DNA from: Limnohabitans sp. 63ED37-2
Lineage (GTDB): Bacteria > Pseudomonadota > Gammaproteobacteria > Burkholderiales > Burkholderiaceae_C
Assembly: GCF_001412535.1 (NCBI RefSeq)
Contig: NZ_CP011774.1
Coordinates: 57,501-121,500, forward strand
DNA length: 64,000 bases
Direction of reading: 5' to 3'
The notes below the pieces were generated by a model, which did no database searches, was not told where the DNA came from, and was given only the letters and a program-made list of their open reading frames with translations. Both the position numbers and the translations under genes were made by a program. Shown piece by piece: positions 41,945 to 51,008 of this stretch (the stretch's first letter is position 1; each line of letters opens with the position of its first letter).

Positions 41945-44900
41945 TCACATATTGCGTCGGTACTGACCACCCACCTCAAACAGCGCGTTGGTGATCTGAC
42001 CCAGCGAGCAGACCCGTACCGCATCCATCAGCACCTCGAACACATTGCCGTTGTCGATCACGGCTTGTTGCAGGCGTTTGAGCATGGCCGGGGCCTGTGC
42101 GGCGTGGCGGGTGTGGAAGTCTTGCAGGCGCTTCAGTTGTGACTGCTTTTCTTCCTCGGTCGAGCGTGCCAGCTCCAGGCTTTCGAGCACTTCGTCGCCC
42201 TTGGGGTTGCGGAAGGTGTTAACGCCGATGATGGGCAGCTCGCCGGTGTGCTTGAGCATCTCGTAGTGCATGGACTCGTCTTGAATCTTGCCGCGCTGGT
42301 AGCCGGTTTCCATCGCGCCCAGCACGCCGCCGCGCTCGGCGATTTTCTCGAACTCGGCCAACACCATTTCTTCGACCAACTCGGTGAGTTCGTCGATGAT
42401 GAAAGCACCCTGGTTGGGGTTCTCGTTTTTGGCCAGGCCCCACTCGCGGTTGATGATCAGCTGGATCGCCATGGCACGGCGCACCGAGTCTTCGGTGGGC
42501 GTGGTGATGGCTTCGTCAAACGCGTTGGTGTGCAGGCTGTTGCAGTTGTCGTAGATCGCGATCAGCGCCTGCAGCGTGGTGCGGATGTCGTTGAACTGGA
42601 TCTCTTGCGCGTGCAACGAACGGCCCGAGGTCTGGATGTGGTACTTGAGCTTTTGGCTGCGCTCGTTCGCACCGTACTTCTCTTTCATGGCCACGGCCCA
42701 GATGCGGCGCGCCACGCGGCCGAGCACCGTGTATTCGGGGTCCATGCCGTTGCTGAAGAAGAACGACAAGTTGGGTGCGAAGTCGTCGATGTGCATGCCA
42801 CGCGCCAGATACGCTTCCACAAACGTGAAGCCGTTGGACAGCGTGAAGGCCAGCTGCGAAATCGGGTTGGCCCCGGCTTCGGCGATGTGGTAGCCGCTGA
42901 TCGACACCGAGTAGAAGTTGCGCACGTCGTGGTGCACAAAATACTGTGCGATGTCGCCCATGACTTTGAGCGAAAACTCGGTCGAGAAGATGCAGGTGTT
43001 CTGGCCTTGGTCTTCTTTCAGAATGTCGGCCTGCACCGTTCCGCGCACATTGGCCAGCACCCATTCGCGGATCTTGGCGGCTTCGGTCTCGGTCGGCTCA
43101 CGGCCGTTATCGGCTTTGAATTTGTCGAGATTTTGGTCAATGGCCGTGTTCATGAACATGGCCAGGATCGACGGTGCGGGGCCATTGATGGTCATCGACA
43201 CGCTGGTGGTCGGGTTGCACAGGTCAAAGCCCGAGTACAGCACCTTCATGTCGTCGAGTGTGGCCACGTTCACGCCCGAGTTGCCGATCTTGCCGTAGAT
43301 GTCCGGGCGCAGGTCCGGGTCGTTGCCGTACAGCGTGACCGAGTCAAACGCGGTGGACAGGCGCTTGGCGGGCAAGCCCTCAGACACCAGCTTGAAGCGG
43401 CGGTTGGTGCGGAAGGGGTCGCCTTCACCCGCGAACATGCGGGTCGGGTCTTCGCCTTCGCGCTTGAAGGCAAAGGTGCCCGCGGTGTAGGGGTAGCTGC
43501 CGGGCACGTTGTCCAGCATCAGCCACTTGAGCACTTCGCCATCGTCTTCGTATTGGGGCAGTGCCACCTTGCGGATGGTGGTGCCAGACAGCGACTTGGT
43601 GGTGAGCGCCGTGCGGATTTCCTTGTCGCGGATTTTTACCACGTATTCATCGCCCGCGTAGGCTTTTTGCATGTCGGGCCACTGGGCCAGCAGTTTGCGT
43701 GCTGTGGGGTCTTGCGTTTGTTCGCGGCTCACGGCCAAGTCAATCGCGGCTTCGGCGGCTTTGGCGCGGCCGGATTTGCCGACTTCGAGCATGCGGGCCG
43801 CAGCACGCAGTTGCTGGATCTCGCGGGCCAGGCGGGCCTGGTCAATGGCGCGTTTCTTGTAGCCGCGCACGGTGTCGCTGATCTCGGCCAGATAGCGGGT
43901 GCGGGAAGACGGCACCACCGGGTTTTGGTGGGTGCTGTAGCGCACATTCACCACGGGCAGGCGGCCTTCGGTGGTCTTCATGCCCAGTTCGGCCAAGCGG
44001 GATTTCAGCGCTTGGTACAAAGCAGTCACGCCATCGTCGTTGAAGCGGGCGGCCATGGTGCCAAACACCGGCATCTGCTCGGTGGGGGTGGTCCAGGCTT
44101 CCTTGTTGCGTTGCACCTGCTTGGCCACATCTCGCAGGGCGTCACTCGCGCCTTTGCGGTCGAACTTGTTGATGGCCACAAACTCGGCAAAGTCCAGCAT
44201 GTCGATTTTTTCGAGCTGGCTGGCCGCGCCAAACTCGGGCGTCATCACGTACATGGGCACATCGACATGCGGCACGATGGCGGCGTCGCCCTGGCCAATG
44301 CCGGAGGTTTCGACCACGATCACATCAAAACCGGCCACCTTGCAGGCCGCCACCACATCGGGCAGGGCGGCTGAAATTTCAGAGCCAAAGTCACGCGTGG
44401 CCAGCGAGCGCATGAACACGCGGGGGCCTTGCGACCAAGAGCTGATCGCGTTCATGCGGATGCGGTCACCCAGCAGAGCGCCTCCGCTCTTGCGGCGCGA
44501 GGGGTCGATGGAGATCACGGCCACACGCAGCGCGTCGTCCTGGTCCAGGCGCAGGCGGCGAATCAACTCGTCGGTCAGCGAAGACTTGCCCGCACCGCCC
44601 GTTCCGGTGATGCCGAGCACGGGCACTTTCTTTTGCGCGGCTTGTTCGCGCACGGTCTTGACCACGGTCGCATCGGCTTTGTCATTCTCCAAAGCGGTGA
44701 TCAGCTGCGCCAGGGCACGCCAGTTCATCTCGCCGTGACCCTGAATCGCGTCCACGGTTTTGGGTGCCAAGGGGCTCACGTCTTGGTCGCAGCGCATGAC
44801 CATCTCGCCGATCATTCCAGCCAGGCCCATTTTTTGGCCGTCTTCGGGGCTGAAAATGCGCACGCCTTTCTCGGCCAGCGCGCGAATCTCGGCCGGCACG

Positions 44901-45235
44901 ATCACACCGCCACCGCCGCCAAACACCTGGATGTGCTCGCCGCCCCGGGCCTTGAGCAGGTCCACCATGTAGCTGAAGTATTCGTTGTGCCCGCCTTGGT
45001 AAGAGCTGATGGCGATGCCTTGGGCGTCTTCTTGCAGCGCGGCCGTCACCACCTCGTCCACCGAGCGGTTGTGGCCCAGGTGAATGACTTCGGCACCCAT
45101 GCTTTGCAGGATGCGGCGCATGATGTTGATGGCGGCGTCGTGGCCGTCAAACAGCGAAGCGGCGGTGACAAAACGCACCTTGTTCGTGGGGCGGTATTCG
45201 GCCAAGGCTTTGAATTCGGCTGACAAGTCGGTCAT
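41945..45235 (-). CDS. icmF: Fused isobutyryl-CoA mutase IcmF
   Basis: 1096 residues in the IcmF order: N-terminal cobalamin domain (SLFDGHDAAINIMRR, D30/H32), a MeaI-like GTPase chaperone with P-loop GITGTGGAGKSSL near 214, then the mutase barrel. Where methylmalonyl-CoA mutase has Tyr and Arg for the carboxylate, this protein has Phe (AGTFAFKREG, about 585) and Gln (LKEDQGQNTCIF, about 745), the signature of an isobutyryl/n-butyryl-CoA mutase. It rearranges carbon skeletons with adenosylcobalamin and uses its GTPase domain for cofactor loading. A strong palindrome lies 34 bases upstream. Large open frames on the opposite strand are shadows. Confidence 0.96.
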   Translation of the reverse strand: MTDLSAEFKALAEYRPTNKVRFVTAASLFDGHDAAINIMRRILQSMGAEVIHLGHNRSVDEVVTAALQEDAQGIAISSYQGGHNEYFSYMVDLLKARGGEHIQVFGGGGGVIVPAEIRALAEKGVRIFSPEDGQKMGLAGMIGEMVMRCDQDVSPLAPKTVDAIQGHGEMNWRALAQLITALENDKADATVVKTVREQAAQKKVPVLGITGTGGAGKSSLTDELIRRLRLDQDDALRVAVISIDPSRRKSGGALLGDRIRMNAISSWSQGPRVFMRSLATRDFGSEISAALPDVVAACKVAGFDVIVVETSGIGQGDAAIVPHVDVPMYVMTPEFGAASQLEKIDMLDFAEFVAINKFDRKGASDALRDVAKQVQRNKEAWTTPTEQMPVFGTMAARFNDDGVTALYQALKSRLAELGMKTTEGRLPVVNVRYSTHQNPVVPSSRTRYLAEISDTVRGYKKRAIDQARLAREIQQLRAAARMLEVGKSGRAKAAEAAIDLAVSREQTQDPTARKLLAQWPDMQKAYAGDEYVVKIRDKEIRTALTTKSLSGTTIRKVALPQYEDDGEVLKWLMLDNVPGSYPYTAGTFAFKREGEDPTRMFAGEGDPFRTNRRFKLVSEGLPAKRLSTAFDSVTLYGNDPDLRPDIYGKIGNSGVNVATLDDMKVLYSGFDLCNPTTSVSMTINGPAPSILAMFMNTAIDQNLDKFKADNGREPTETEAAKIREWVLANVRGTVQADILKEDQGQNTCIFSTEFSLKVMGDIAQYFVHHDVRNFYSVSISGYHIAEAGANPISQLAFTLSNGFTFVEAYLARGMHIDDFAPNLSFFFSNGMDPEYTVLGRVARRIWAVAMKEKYGANERSQKLKYHIQTSGRSLHAQEIQFNDIRTTLQALIAIYDNCNSLHTNAFDEAITTPTEDSVRRAMAIQLIINREWGLAKNENPNQGAFIIDELTELVEEMVLAEFEKIAERGGVLGAMETGYQRGKIQDESMHYEMLKHTGELPIIGVNTFRNPKGDEVLESLELARSTEEEKQSQLKRLQDFHTRHAAQAPAMLKRLQQAVIDNGNVFEVLMDAVRVCSLGQITNALFEVGGQYRRNM

Positions 45236-45268
45236 GGGGGTCTCCGTGGGCGGGCGGTCTCGATGGCT

Positions 45269-45290
45269 TTGACGTTGACGTAAACGTCAA
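45269..45290. promoter_or_regulatory. Perfect inverted repeat operator upstream of icmF (LiuR/MerR-like)
   Basis: TTGACGTT-N6-AACGTCAA has perfect 8-base arms. It resembles the ACGTAAACGT-containing palindrome I recall for the MerR-family regulator LiuR, which controls branched-chain amino acid and acyl-CoA catabolism in proteobacteria. MerR operators lie between -35 and -10 elements, so this should mark the icmF promoter. The LiuR link is from memory, not a search. The palindrome itself is plain in the sequence. Confidence 0.75.
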
Positions 45291-45417
45291 TCAAAACCCG
45301 CATCTTAGCCGTTGCGGCCTGTCCTGTCACTGACACTTGGGTGCCTTGGCAAAAAGCTATGATTTCACCCCAATCAGGGTCTCAGCCCGTGGCCCGTGTA
45401 CAGACACCCCTCCCACC

Positions 45418-45852
45418 ATGACTTCACCAACGACCCCGCTTGCGCCAGATGTTCAACCCGCCGACGGTTATGCAGGCGACATTTCGCCCGAGCAGGCCTG
45501 GGCCTGGGTGCAGTCGGGCGAGGCCGTATTGGTGGATGTGCGCACCGACGCCGAACGCGCCTGGGTGGGTTTTGTGCCCGGTGCCCACGCCCTGGCCTGG
45601 AAGCAGTGGCCCGGCATGGCGATGAACCCTGGTTTTGACGTGGGCATACAGGCCTTGGGCGCGGGGGGCAAAAAACTGGTGCTGCTGTGCCGCAGTGGTG
45701 TGCGATCGATTGCGGCTGCCCAGCGTGCTACCGAGCTGGGCCTGTTGGCCTACAACATCCTCGAAGGCTTTGAGGGCGACCCCAACGAGCAGGCCCACCG
45801 GGGCCTCAAGGGCGGCTGGCGCTACCGCGGGCTGCCTTGGCAGCAAAACTGA
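45418..45852 (+). CDS. Rhodanese-like domain protein
   Basis: 144 residues, a single rhodanese domain. GEAVLVDVRTDAERAWVGFVPGA is the CH2-like entry, and the active loop is C91-RSGVRS, with Cys as sulfur carrier. It closes with the NILEGFEGDPNEQAHRGLKGGWRYRGLPW block typical of small bacterial rhodaneses. Sulfurtransferase activity is likely, but donor and acceptor are unknown. ATG 45418 was preferred over an upstream GTG. It diverges from icmF. Confidence 0.9.
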   Translation: MTSPTTPLAPDVQPADGYAGDISPEQAWAWVQSGEAVLVDVRTDAERAWVGFVPGAHALAWKQWPGMAMNPGFDVGIQALGAGGKKLVLLCRSGVRSIAAAQRATELGLLAYNILEGFEGDPNEQAHRGLKGGWRYRGLPWQQN

Positions 45853-45860
45853 CCAGATGG

Positions 45861-45975
45861 ATCCCGGATCAAGTCCGGGATGACTGCTACTTTCTGGATC
45901 CCCGCTCAAGTCCGGGATAGCGCGGTTGCTTTCTGGGAACGCGGTGGCTTGTCACCCCGGCCTCCGAGCCGGGGT
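45861..45975. repeat. Three tandem palindromic hairpins between convergent genes
   Basis: Unit 1 is ATCCCGGA-TCAAG-TCCGGGAT (45861-45881), perfect. Unit 2 (about 45898-45918) has the same TCAAG loop and right arm with two mismatches. Unit 3 is ACCCCGGC-CTCCGA-GCCGGGGT (45954-45975), perfect. They fill the 131-base gap between the rhodanese and amidase genes, which converge. The family is shared with the hairpin at 19359-19379. Two-way termination or REP-like function is possible. Confidence 0.75.
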
Positions 45976-45983
45976 CCAGGTTT

Positions 45984-47414
45984 TCAAACGCCTGGCGGTC
46001 GCTGGGCGATCAGGGTCTCATTGGCCATTTCGTAGGCGTGGGCCAGTTTTAGCAAATCCCAATCGCCCTGGGGTTTGCCAATCAGGGCCAAGCCCATGGG
46101 CAGGCCGTTTTCGCCAAAGCCCGCGGGCACACTGATGGAGGGCAAACCTGCAAACGTGGCGTAAATCACCACCTCCATCCAGCGGTGGTAGGTGTCCATG
46201 GCGCGACCGGCCACGTTGTCTGGCCAGCGCAGTGACACATCAAACGGCCAAACCTGGGCAACGGGAATCGCCAGCACATCGAATTTTTCAAACAGGGCCA
46301 GCATGCTCAGGTAAAAGCGGGTGCGGCTGGCGCTGGCAGACATCAATTGAGCGCCCGTCAGGGTGAGCGATTGGTCGTGCTCCCACAAAGCCTCGGGTTT
46401 GATCTGGTCGCGGTTGGTCGGGTTGATCAGGAATGGCGCGATGCGCGGCCCCACCAACGCCTGCCGCCACACCAGCCAGGCTTGCCAGATCTGCTCGGGC
46501 GGCATGCCCAAACGTGCTTCGTCGACTTGGCACCCCATGCCCGCCAGGCTGTTCAGGGCCGATTGGCAAATGTCCAGAATGCCGCCCTCCATGGGCAGAT
46601 AGCCTTGCAGATCACCCAGCCAGCCGATGCGCTGGCCTTGAGGGTCGCTTTCGAGCGAGCCTGCAAACTGAGCAGGGTCATCGTTCAGGCTCAAAGGGCT
46701 GGACGGGTGTGCCCCGGCTTGCACCGACAGCAGCATGGCCAAATCCGCCACATGGCGTGCCATAGGGCCTTCGGTGGCCAGTTGGGCAATGAACACATCT
46801 TGTGCGGGCGACATGGGCACCCGCCCTTGTGAGGGACGAAGGCCAAACACATGGTTCCACCCGGCGGGGTTGCGCAAGCTGCCCATGAAGTCCGAACCGT
46901 CGGCCACGGGCAGCAAGCGCTGGGCCAGCGCCACGGCCGCGCCGCCGCTGCTGCCGCCTGCCGATTTGCCGGGGTCCCAGGCGTTGCGGGTGGGGCCAAA
47001 CACCTCGTTGAAGGTGTGTGAGCCCAAACCAAACTCGGGCGAGTTGGTTTTGCCGATGACGATGGCCCCAGACGCCCGCATGCGGCTGGCCATGAGCCCA
47101 TCTTCGCTGGCCACGAAGTCTTTCATGAGCGGGCTGCCCAAAGTGGTGCGCAGGCCTTGGGCGTTGGACAAATCCTTGATGGCTTGGGGCATGCCGTGCA
47201 TCCAGCCCATGGACTCGCCCCGGGCCAATTGGGCATCGCGCTCGCGGGCTTGTGCCAACAAAAGTTCCGGTTCTTGCAGGCTGACGATGGCGTTGGAGAC
47301 CGGGTTCAAGCGGGCAATGCGCTCGAGGGTGGACTGCATGACTTCCTGGCACGACACCTGCTTGAGGTGGATGGCGCGGGACAAATCGATGGCGGAAGTA
47401 TCAGGGTTGACCAT
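45984..47414 (-). CDS. Amidase-signature family hydrolase
   Basis: 476 residues. The Ser-cisSer-Lys triad is K80 (PQAIKDLS), S155 in SAGGSSGG and S179 in GSDFMGSLR, with the spacing of the family. The oxyanion segment departs slightly (GSDFMGS for GTDGAGS). It hydrolyses amides or acts on small carboxamides; GatA function is unlikely because gatB/C are absent. It diverges from the dipeptide-type ABC operon, whose last gene is a second amidase of the same family, suggesting a shared substrate class. Confidence 0.9.
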   Translation of the reverse strand: MVNPDTSAIDLSRAIHLKQVSCQEVMQSTLERIARLNPVSNAIVSLQEPELLLAQARERDAQLARGESMGWMHGMPQAIKDLSNAQGLRTTLGSPLMKDFVASEDGLMASRMRASGAIVIGKTNSPEFGLGSHTFNEVFGPTRNAWDPGKSAGGSSGGAAVALAQRLLPVADGSDFMGSLRNPAGWNHVFGLRPSQGRVPMSPAQDVFIAQLATEGPMARHVADLAMLLSVQAGAHPSSPLSLNDDPAQFAGSLESDPQGQRIGWLGDLQGYLPMEGGILDICQSALNSLAGMGCQVDEARLGMPPEQIWQAWLVWRQALVGPRIAPFLINPTNRDQIKPEALWEHDQSLTLTGAQLMSASASRTRFYLSMLALFEKFDVLAIPVAQVWPFDVSLRWPDNVAGRAMDTYHRWMEVVIYATFAGLPSISVPAGFGENGLPMGLALIGKPQGDWDLLKLAHAYEMANETLIAQRPPGV

Positions 47415-47572
47415 GGGGTGCTGCTCTCGGTTTTATTTGTATTATGAAAGCGGTCGAAGGGCATGGAGCCACTGGTGAAAACCCCGACTCCGATTTGCGC
47501 AAAGGTGACGCTTGTTCGTTTTGAAAGCTGTCATCATGGTTTTTCAACTGTTCCTTTTTTGGAGATCTGATC

Positions 47573-49162
47573 ATGAAGAGACGTGTTCTGTTTGCTGCTA
47601 CGGGTTTGTTGGGTTTGAGCATGCTGGCCCCTGTGGTGGCACAAGCCCAAGCGCAAGACAACAAGGTGTTCCGTTTTGTGCCGCACGCCAACCTGGCCGT
47701 GCTCGATCCCATCTGGACCACGGCCTACGTGACGCGTAACCACGCCTACATGATCTACGACACCCTCTTCTCGGAAGATGCACAGGGCAACATCAAGCCC
47801 CAAATGGTGGACACCTACACCAACTCGCCTGATCGCAAGACCTGGACCTTCAAGCTGCGCAGTGGCCTGGAGTTTCACGACGGCAAGCCCGTGACCAGCG
47901 AAGACGTGGTGGCCTCGCTCAAGCGCTGGGCCAGCCGCGATGCCATGGGTGGCATCTTGAACACCTTCATCGACCGTTATGAGACCCCTGATGCCAGCAC
48001 CTTCCGCATGATCCTCAAGGAGCCCAGTGGCATCGTGATCGACGCTTTGGGCAAGGCCTCGTCCAACGTGCCCTTCATCATGCCCGCTCGCATTGCGGCC
48101 ACGCCTGGCTCCGAACAAATCAAGGAGCACATTGGTTCGGGCCCCTTCATCTTCAAGGCCGACGAGTTCAAGCCCGGCGCCCTGGCGGTGTACACACGCA
48201 ATGCCAAATACAAGCCTCGTGCTGAAGCACCCAGCGGCATGGCCGGTGGCCGTCCGGTCAACTTTGACCGTGTGGAGTGGGTCATCATCCGCGATCCACA
48301 AACCCAGTTCAACGCCATCAAAGCCGGTGAAGTGGACATGGTCGAGCAGCCCAGCTTCGAGCAGTACGAAACCCTGAAGAAAACCGAAGGTTTGAAGGTC
48401 GATGACTTTTCGCCCGCGGGCTTGCAGTTCATCATGCGCTTCAACCACCTGCACAAGCCGTTTGACAACCCCAAGATCCGTCAAGCGGCCATGGTGGCCA
48501 TGGGTCAGCAGGCCTACATCAACACCCAAATTGGCGTGCCCGAGTTGGGCAAACTCTGTCGCAGCATGTTTCCTTGCGGCACGGTGTACGCGGATGAAAA
48601 CACCGGTTACTTCACCGGCGTGGCCAATCCCGCCAAAGCCCGCGAAATGCTCAAAGAAGCCGGTTACGACAACACCCCCGTGCTCTTGATGCGCCCCACC
48701 GACTTGGCCTCGATCGCCAAGATCCCGCTGGTGGCCAAGCAGCAACTCGAAGCCGCTGGCTTCAAAGTGGACTTCCAGCAAATGGACTGGGCTTCGCTGC
48801 TCGCACGCCGTGCCAAGAAAGACGCGCCTGCAGCCGGTGGTTGGAATGCATTCCTGACCGCTTGGACGGCGGGTGACATCTCCAACCCATTGGCCATGGC
48901 CATGCTGAATGCCAAAGGCGACACAGGTTGGTTCGGCTGGCAAAACGAGCCACGCATCGAGACCTTGAAGGCCAGCTTCGCTCGCGCAGCCACCACCGAA
49001 GAGAAAAAGAAAATCGCCAGCCAGATCCAGGCCGTGGCCTTCGAGACCGCCACCCACGCACCATTGGGTCAGTACCGCTCACCCACGGTGATTCGCAGCA
49101 ATGTGAGTGGCATTTTGCAAACCCCCGGCATCCCGGTCATGTGGAACATCAAGAAAAACTGA
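47573..49162 (+). CDS. ABC transporter substrate-binding protein, dipeptide/oligopeptide family
   Basis: 529 residues, an SBP_bac_5 (DppA/OppA-like) protein. A Sec signal peptide (MKRRVLFAATGLLGLSMLA...AQA) is followed by VLDPIWTTAYVTRNHAYMIYDTLF, KTWTFKLRSGLEFHDGKPVTSEDVV and VEWVIIRDPQTQFNAIKAGEVDM. It captures peptides or peptide-like amides in the periplasm for the two permeases that follow. The SD GGAGA sits 8 bases before the ATG. First gene of a six-gene operon ending at 55659. Confidence 0.94.
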   Translation: MKRRVLFAATGLLGLSMLAPVVAQAQAQDNKVFRFVPHANLAVLDPIWTTAYVTRNHAYMIYDTLFSEDAQGNIKPQMVDTYTNSPDRKTWTFKLRSGLEFHDGKPVTSEDVVASLKRWASRDAMGGILNTFIDRYETPDASTFRMILKEPSGIVIDALGKASSNVPFIMPARIAATPGSEQIKEHIGSGPFIFKADEFKPGALAVYTRNAKYKPRAEAPSGMAGGRPVNFDRVEWVIIRDPQTQFNAIKAGEVDMVEQPSFEQYETLKKTEGLKVDDFSPAGLQFIMRFNHLHKPFDNPKIRQAAMVAMGQQAYINTQIGVPELGKLCRSMFPCGTVYADENTGYFTGVANPAKAREMLKEAGYDNTPVLLMRPTDLASIAKIPLVAKQQLEAAGFKVDFQQMDWASLLARRAKKDAPAAGGWNAFLTAWTAGDISNPLAMAMLNAKGDTGWFGWQNEPRIETLKASFARAATTEEKKKIASQIQAVAFETATHAPLGQYRSPTVIRSNVSGILQTPGIPVMWNIKKN

Positions 49163-49176
49163 TCAGGTTCTGAGCG

Positions 49177-50130
49177 ATGTTTCAATTCGTCCTGCGCCGC
49201 CTGCTGGCGGTGCTGCCGGTCCTGCTCGTCGTCTCGCTGGTGGTCTTCCTCATCTTGAGGTTGGCCCCCGGTGATCCGGCGGCGGTCATTGCCGGCAACA
49301 GCGCCACCAACGAAGACATCAACCGCATCCGCGAACAACTGGGTCTGGATCGCTCGATCCTGTCCCAGTACTTCATCTGGATCGGGCGGGTGTTTCAAGG
49401 CGATCTGGGTTATTCGTATTACCTGAGCAAGCCCGTCACCGAGCTGATCGCGCAGCGCATCGAGCCCACCTTGTCCTTGGCCGCCGGCACCTTGGTGCTG
49501 GCCGTTGCGGTGGCCATTCCATTGGGGACCATTGCCGCTTGGCGCATGGGCGGCTGGCTCGACAAAATCCTGTCCGGGTTTTCGGTGGCTGGGTTTTCGG
49601 TGCCGGTGTTTGTGATCGGCTATTTGTTGATCTACCTGTTTGCCATTCGCTTGGACTGGCTGCCGGTACAAGGCTACAAGGCCTTGTTTGGGCCGCGCAG
49701 TGTCGGGGTGTGGGATTGGATGCGGCAGCTGATCTTGCCCTGGATGACGTTGGCCATGATTTATGTGGCGCTGATTGCGCGGGTGACGAGGGCCAGTGTG
49801 TCCGAAGTCCTGACCGAGGATTACATCCGCACCGCGCGGGCCAAGGGCCTGACCGAGCGTGTGGTGCTGCTGCGCCACGCCTTGAGCAATGCGGCTGTGC
49901 CCATCGTCACCGTGATTGGTATTGGTGTGGCCCTGCTCATCGGCGGTGTGGTGGTGACCGAGACGGTCTACGCCATTCCTGGCCTGGGCATGCTCACGGT
50001 GGACGCGGTGCTCAACCGCGACTTCCCGGTGATCCAGGGGCTGGTCCTGCTGTTCTCATGCGCCTACGTGTTCATCAACCTCATGGTCGATTTGAGCTAC
50101 CTCTTCCTTGATCCGAGGATCCGTTACTGA
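49177..50130 (+). CDS. ABC transporter permease, DppB-like
   Basis: 317 residues with six predicted membrane helices. The N terminus FQFVLRRLLAVLPVLLVVSL and PGDPAAVIAG are classic for DppB/OppB. The EAA loop region reads YIRTARAKGLTERVVLLRHALSNA, which contacts the ATPase. It is 14 bases after the binding protein gene and shares its last stop base with the second permease start. Confidence 0.94.
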   Translation: MFQFVLRRLLAVLPVLLVVSLVVFLILRLAPGDPAAVIAGNSATNEDINRIREQLGLDRSILSQYFIWIGRVFQGDLGYSYYLSKPVTELIAQRIEPTLSLAAGTLVLAVAVAIPLGTIAAWRMGGWLDKILSGFSVAGFSVPVFVIGYLLIYLFAIRLDWLPVQGYKALFGPRSVGVWDWMRQLILPWMTLAMIYVALIARVTRASVSEVLTEDYIRTARAKGLTERVVLLRHALSNAAVPIVTVIGIGVALLIGGVVVTETVYAIPGLGMLTVDAVLNRDFPVIQGLVLLFSCAYVFINLMVDLSYLFLDPRIRY

Positions 50131-51008
50131 TGTCCCTCTCTCATCGTTTATGGGCCAACGGCTCCATCCGCTTTGGTGCCGTGGTGCTCGGGTTCATGGT
50201 GCTGGTGTCTTTGCTGGCGCCTTGGCTGGGCACGGTGGACCCTGCCGCCATGGACTCCAATTTCATCAACAAGCCTGCTGGCCTCAAGGGTGACTTCGCC
50301 CTGGTTGATGGCAGCACGGTGGCCCACACTTTCTGGCTGGGCACCGACAGCTTTGGCCGTGACCTTTACAGCCGCGTGGTCTATGGCGCACAAGTGTCCT
50401 TGCTGGTGGGCGGTTTCACCGCGGCGTTGGCGCTGGCGCTCGGCGGATGCCTGGGCATGCTGGCCGGTTACTTCCGTCAAGTGGACGCGGTGCTCATGCG
50501 TTTCATGGACGGCCTCATGGCCATCCCCGCCATTTTGCTGGCCATTGCGCTGGTCGCGGCATTGGGCGCCCAAGTGTGGACGGTGGTGGTGGCCATCGCC
50601 ATCCCCGAGGTGCCGCGTGTGACCCGCTTGGTGCGCTCTTTGGTGCTGAGCTTGCGTGAAGAGCCTTTTGTGGAGGCGGCCCGAGCGTTGGCCACGCCCA
50701 CGCCCGTGATTTTGTGGCGACACATCTTGCCCAATGCTTTGGCGCCCTTGATTGTGCAAGGCACCTTTGTGGCCGCGTCTGCGGTGCTGACCGAGGCAAT
50801 TTTGAGTTTTCTGGGCTTGGGCCTGCCGCCTGACATTCCCACCTGGGGCAACATCATGGCCGAGGGACGTGTGCAGTTCAGCCAATACCCTGGCAACGTG
50901 CTGTACCCCGCTTTGTTCTTGGTGCCCACGGTGCTGGCTGTGAATTTGTTGGGAGATGGTTTGCGCGACGTGCTCGACCCCAAATTTGCGAAAAGGGGTG
51001 CGCGATGA
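50130..51008 (+). CDS. ABC transporter permease, DppC-like
   Basis: 292 residues. The N-terminal OppC-type region is followed by HTFWLGTDSFGRDLYSRVVYG and the EAA loop EEPFVEAARALATPTPVILWRHILPN, with an ending of VLDPKFAKRGAR. It pairs with the DppB-like subunit to form the channel. The start lies on the final base of the preceding stop, and its own stop overlaps the ATPase start by 4 nt. Confidence 0.94.
   Translation: MSLSHRLWANGSIRFGAVVLGFMVLVSLLAPWLGTVDPAAMDSNFINKPAGLKGDFALVDGSTVAHTFWLGTDSFGRDLYSRVVYGAQVSLLVGGFTAALALALGGCLGMLAGYFRQVDAVLMRFMDGLMAIPAILLAIALVAALGAQVWTVVVAIAIPEVPRVTRLVRSLVLSLREEPFVEAARALATPTPVILWRHILPNALAPLIVQGTFVAASAVLTEAILSFLGLGLPPDIPTWGNIMAEGRVQFSQYPGNVLYPALFLVPTVLAVNLLGDGLRDVLDPKFAKRGAR

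Noticed and set aside
42248..44374. 708-codon open frame on the plus strand
   Set aside because: It lies wholly antisense to icmF, has the His/Val/Gly-rich composition of shadow frames in GC-rich DNA, and no recognisable domain.
47534..49057. 507-codon open frame on the minus strand
   Set aside because: Antisense to the ABC binding-protein gene, low-complexity composition.
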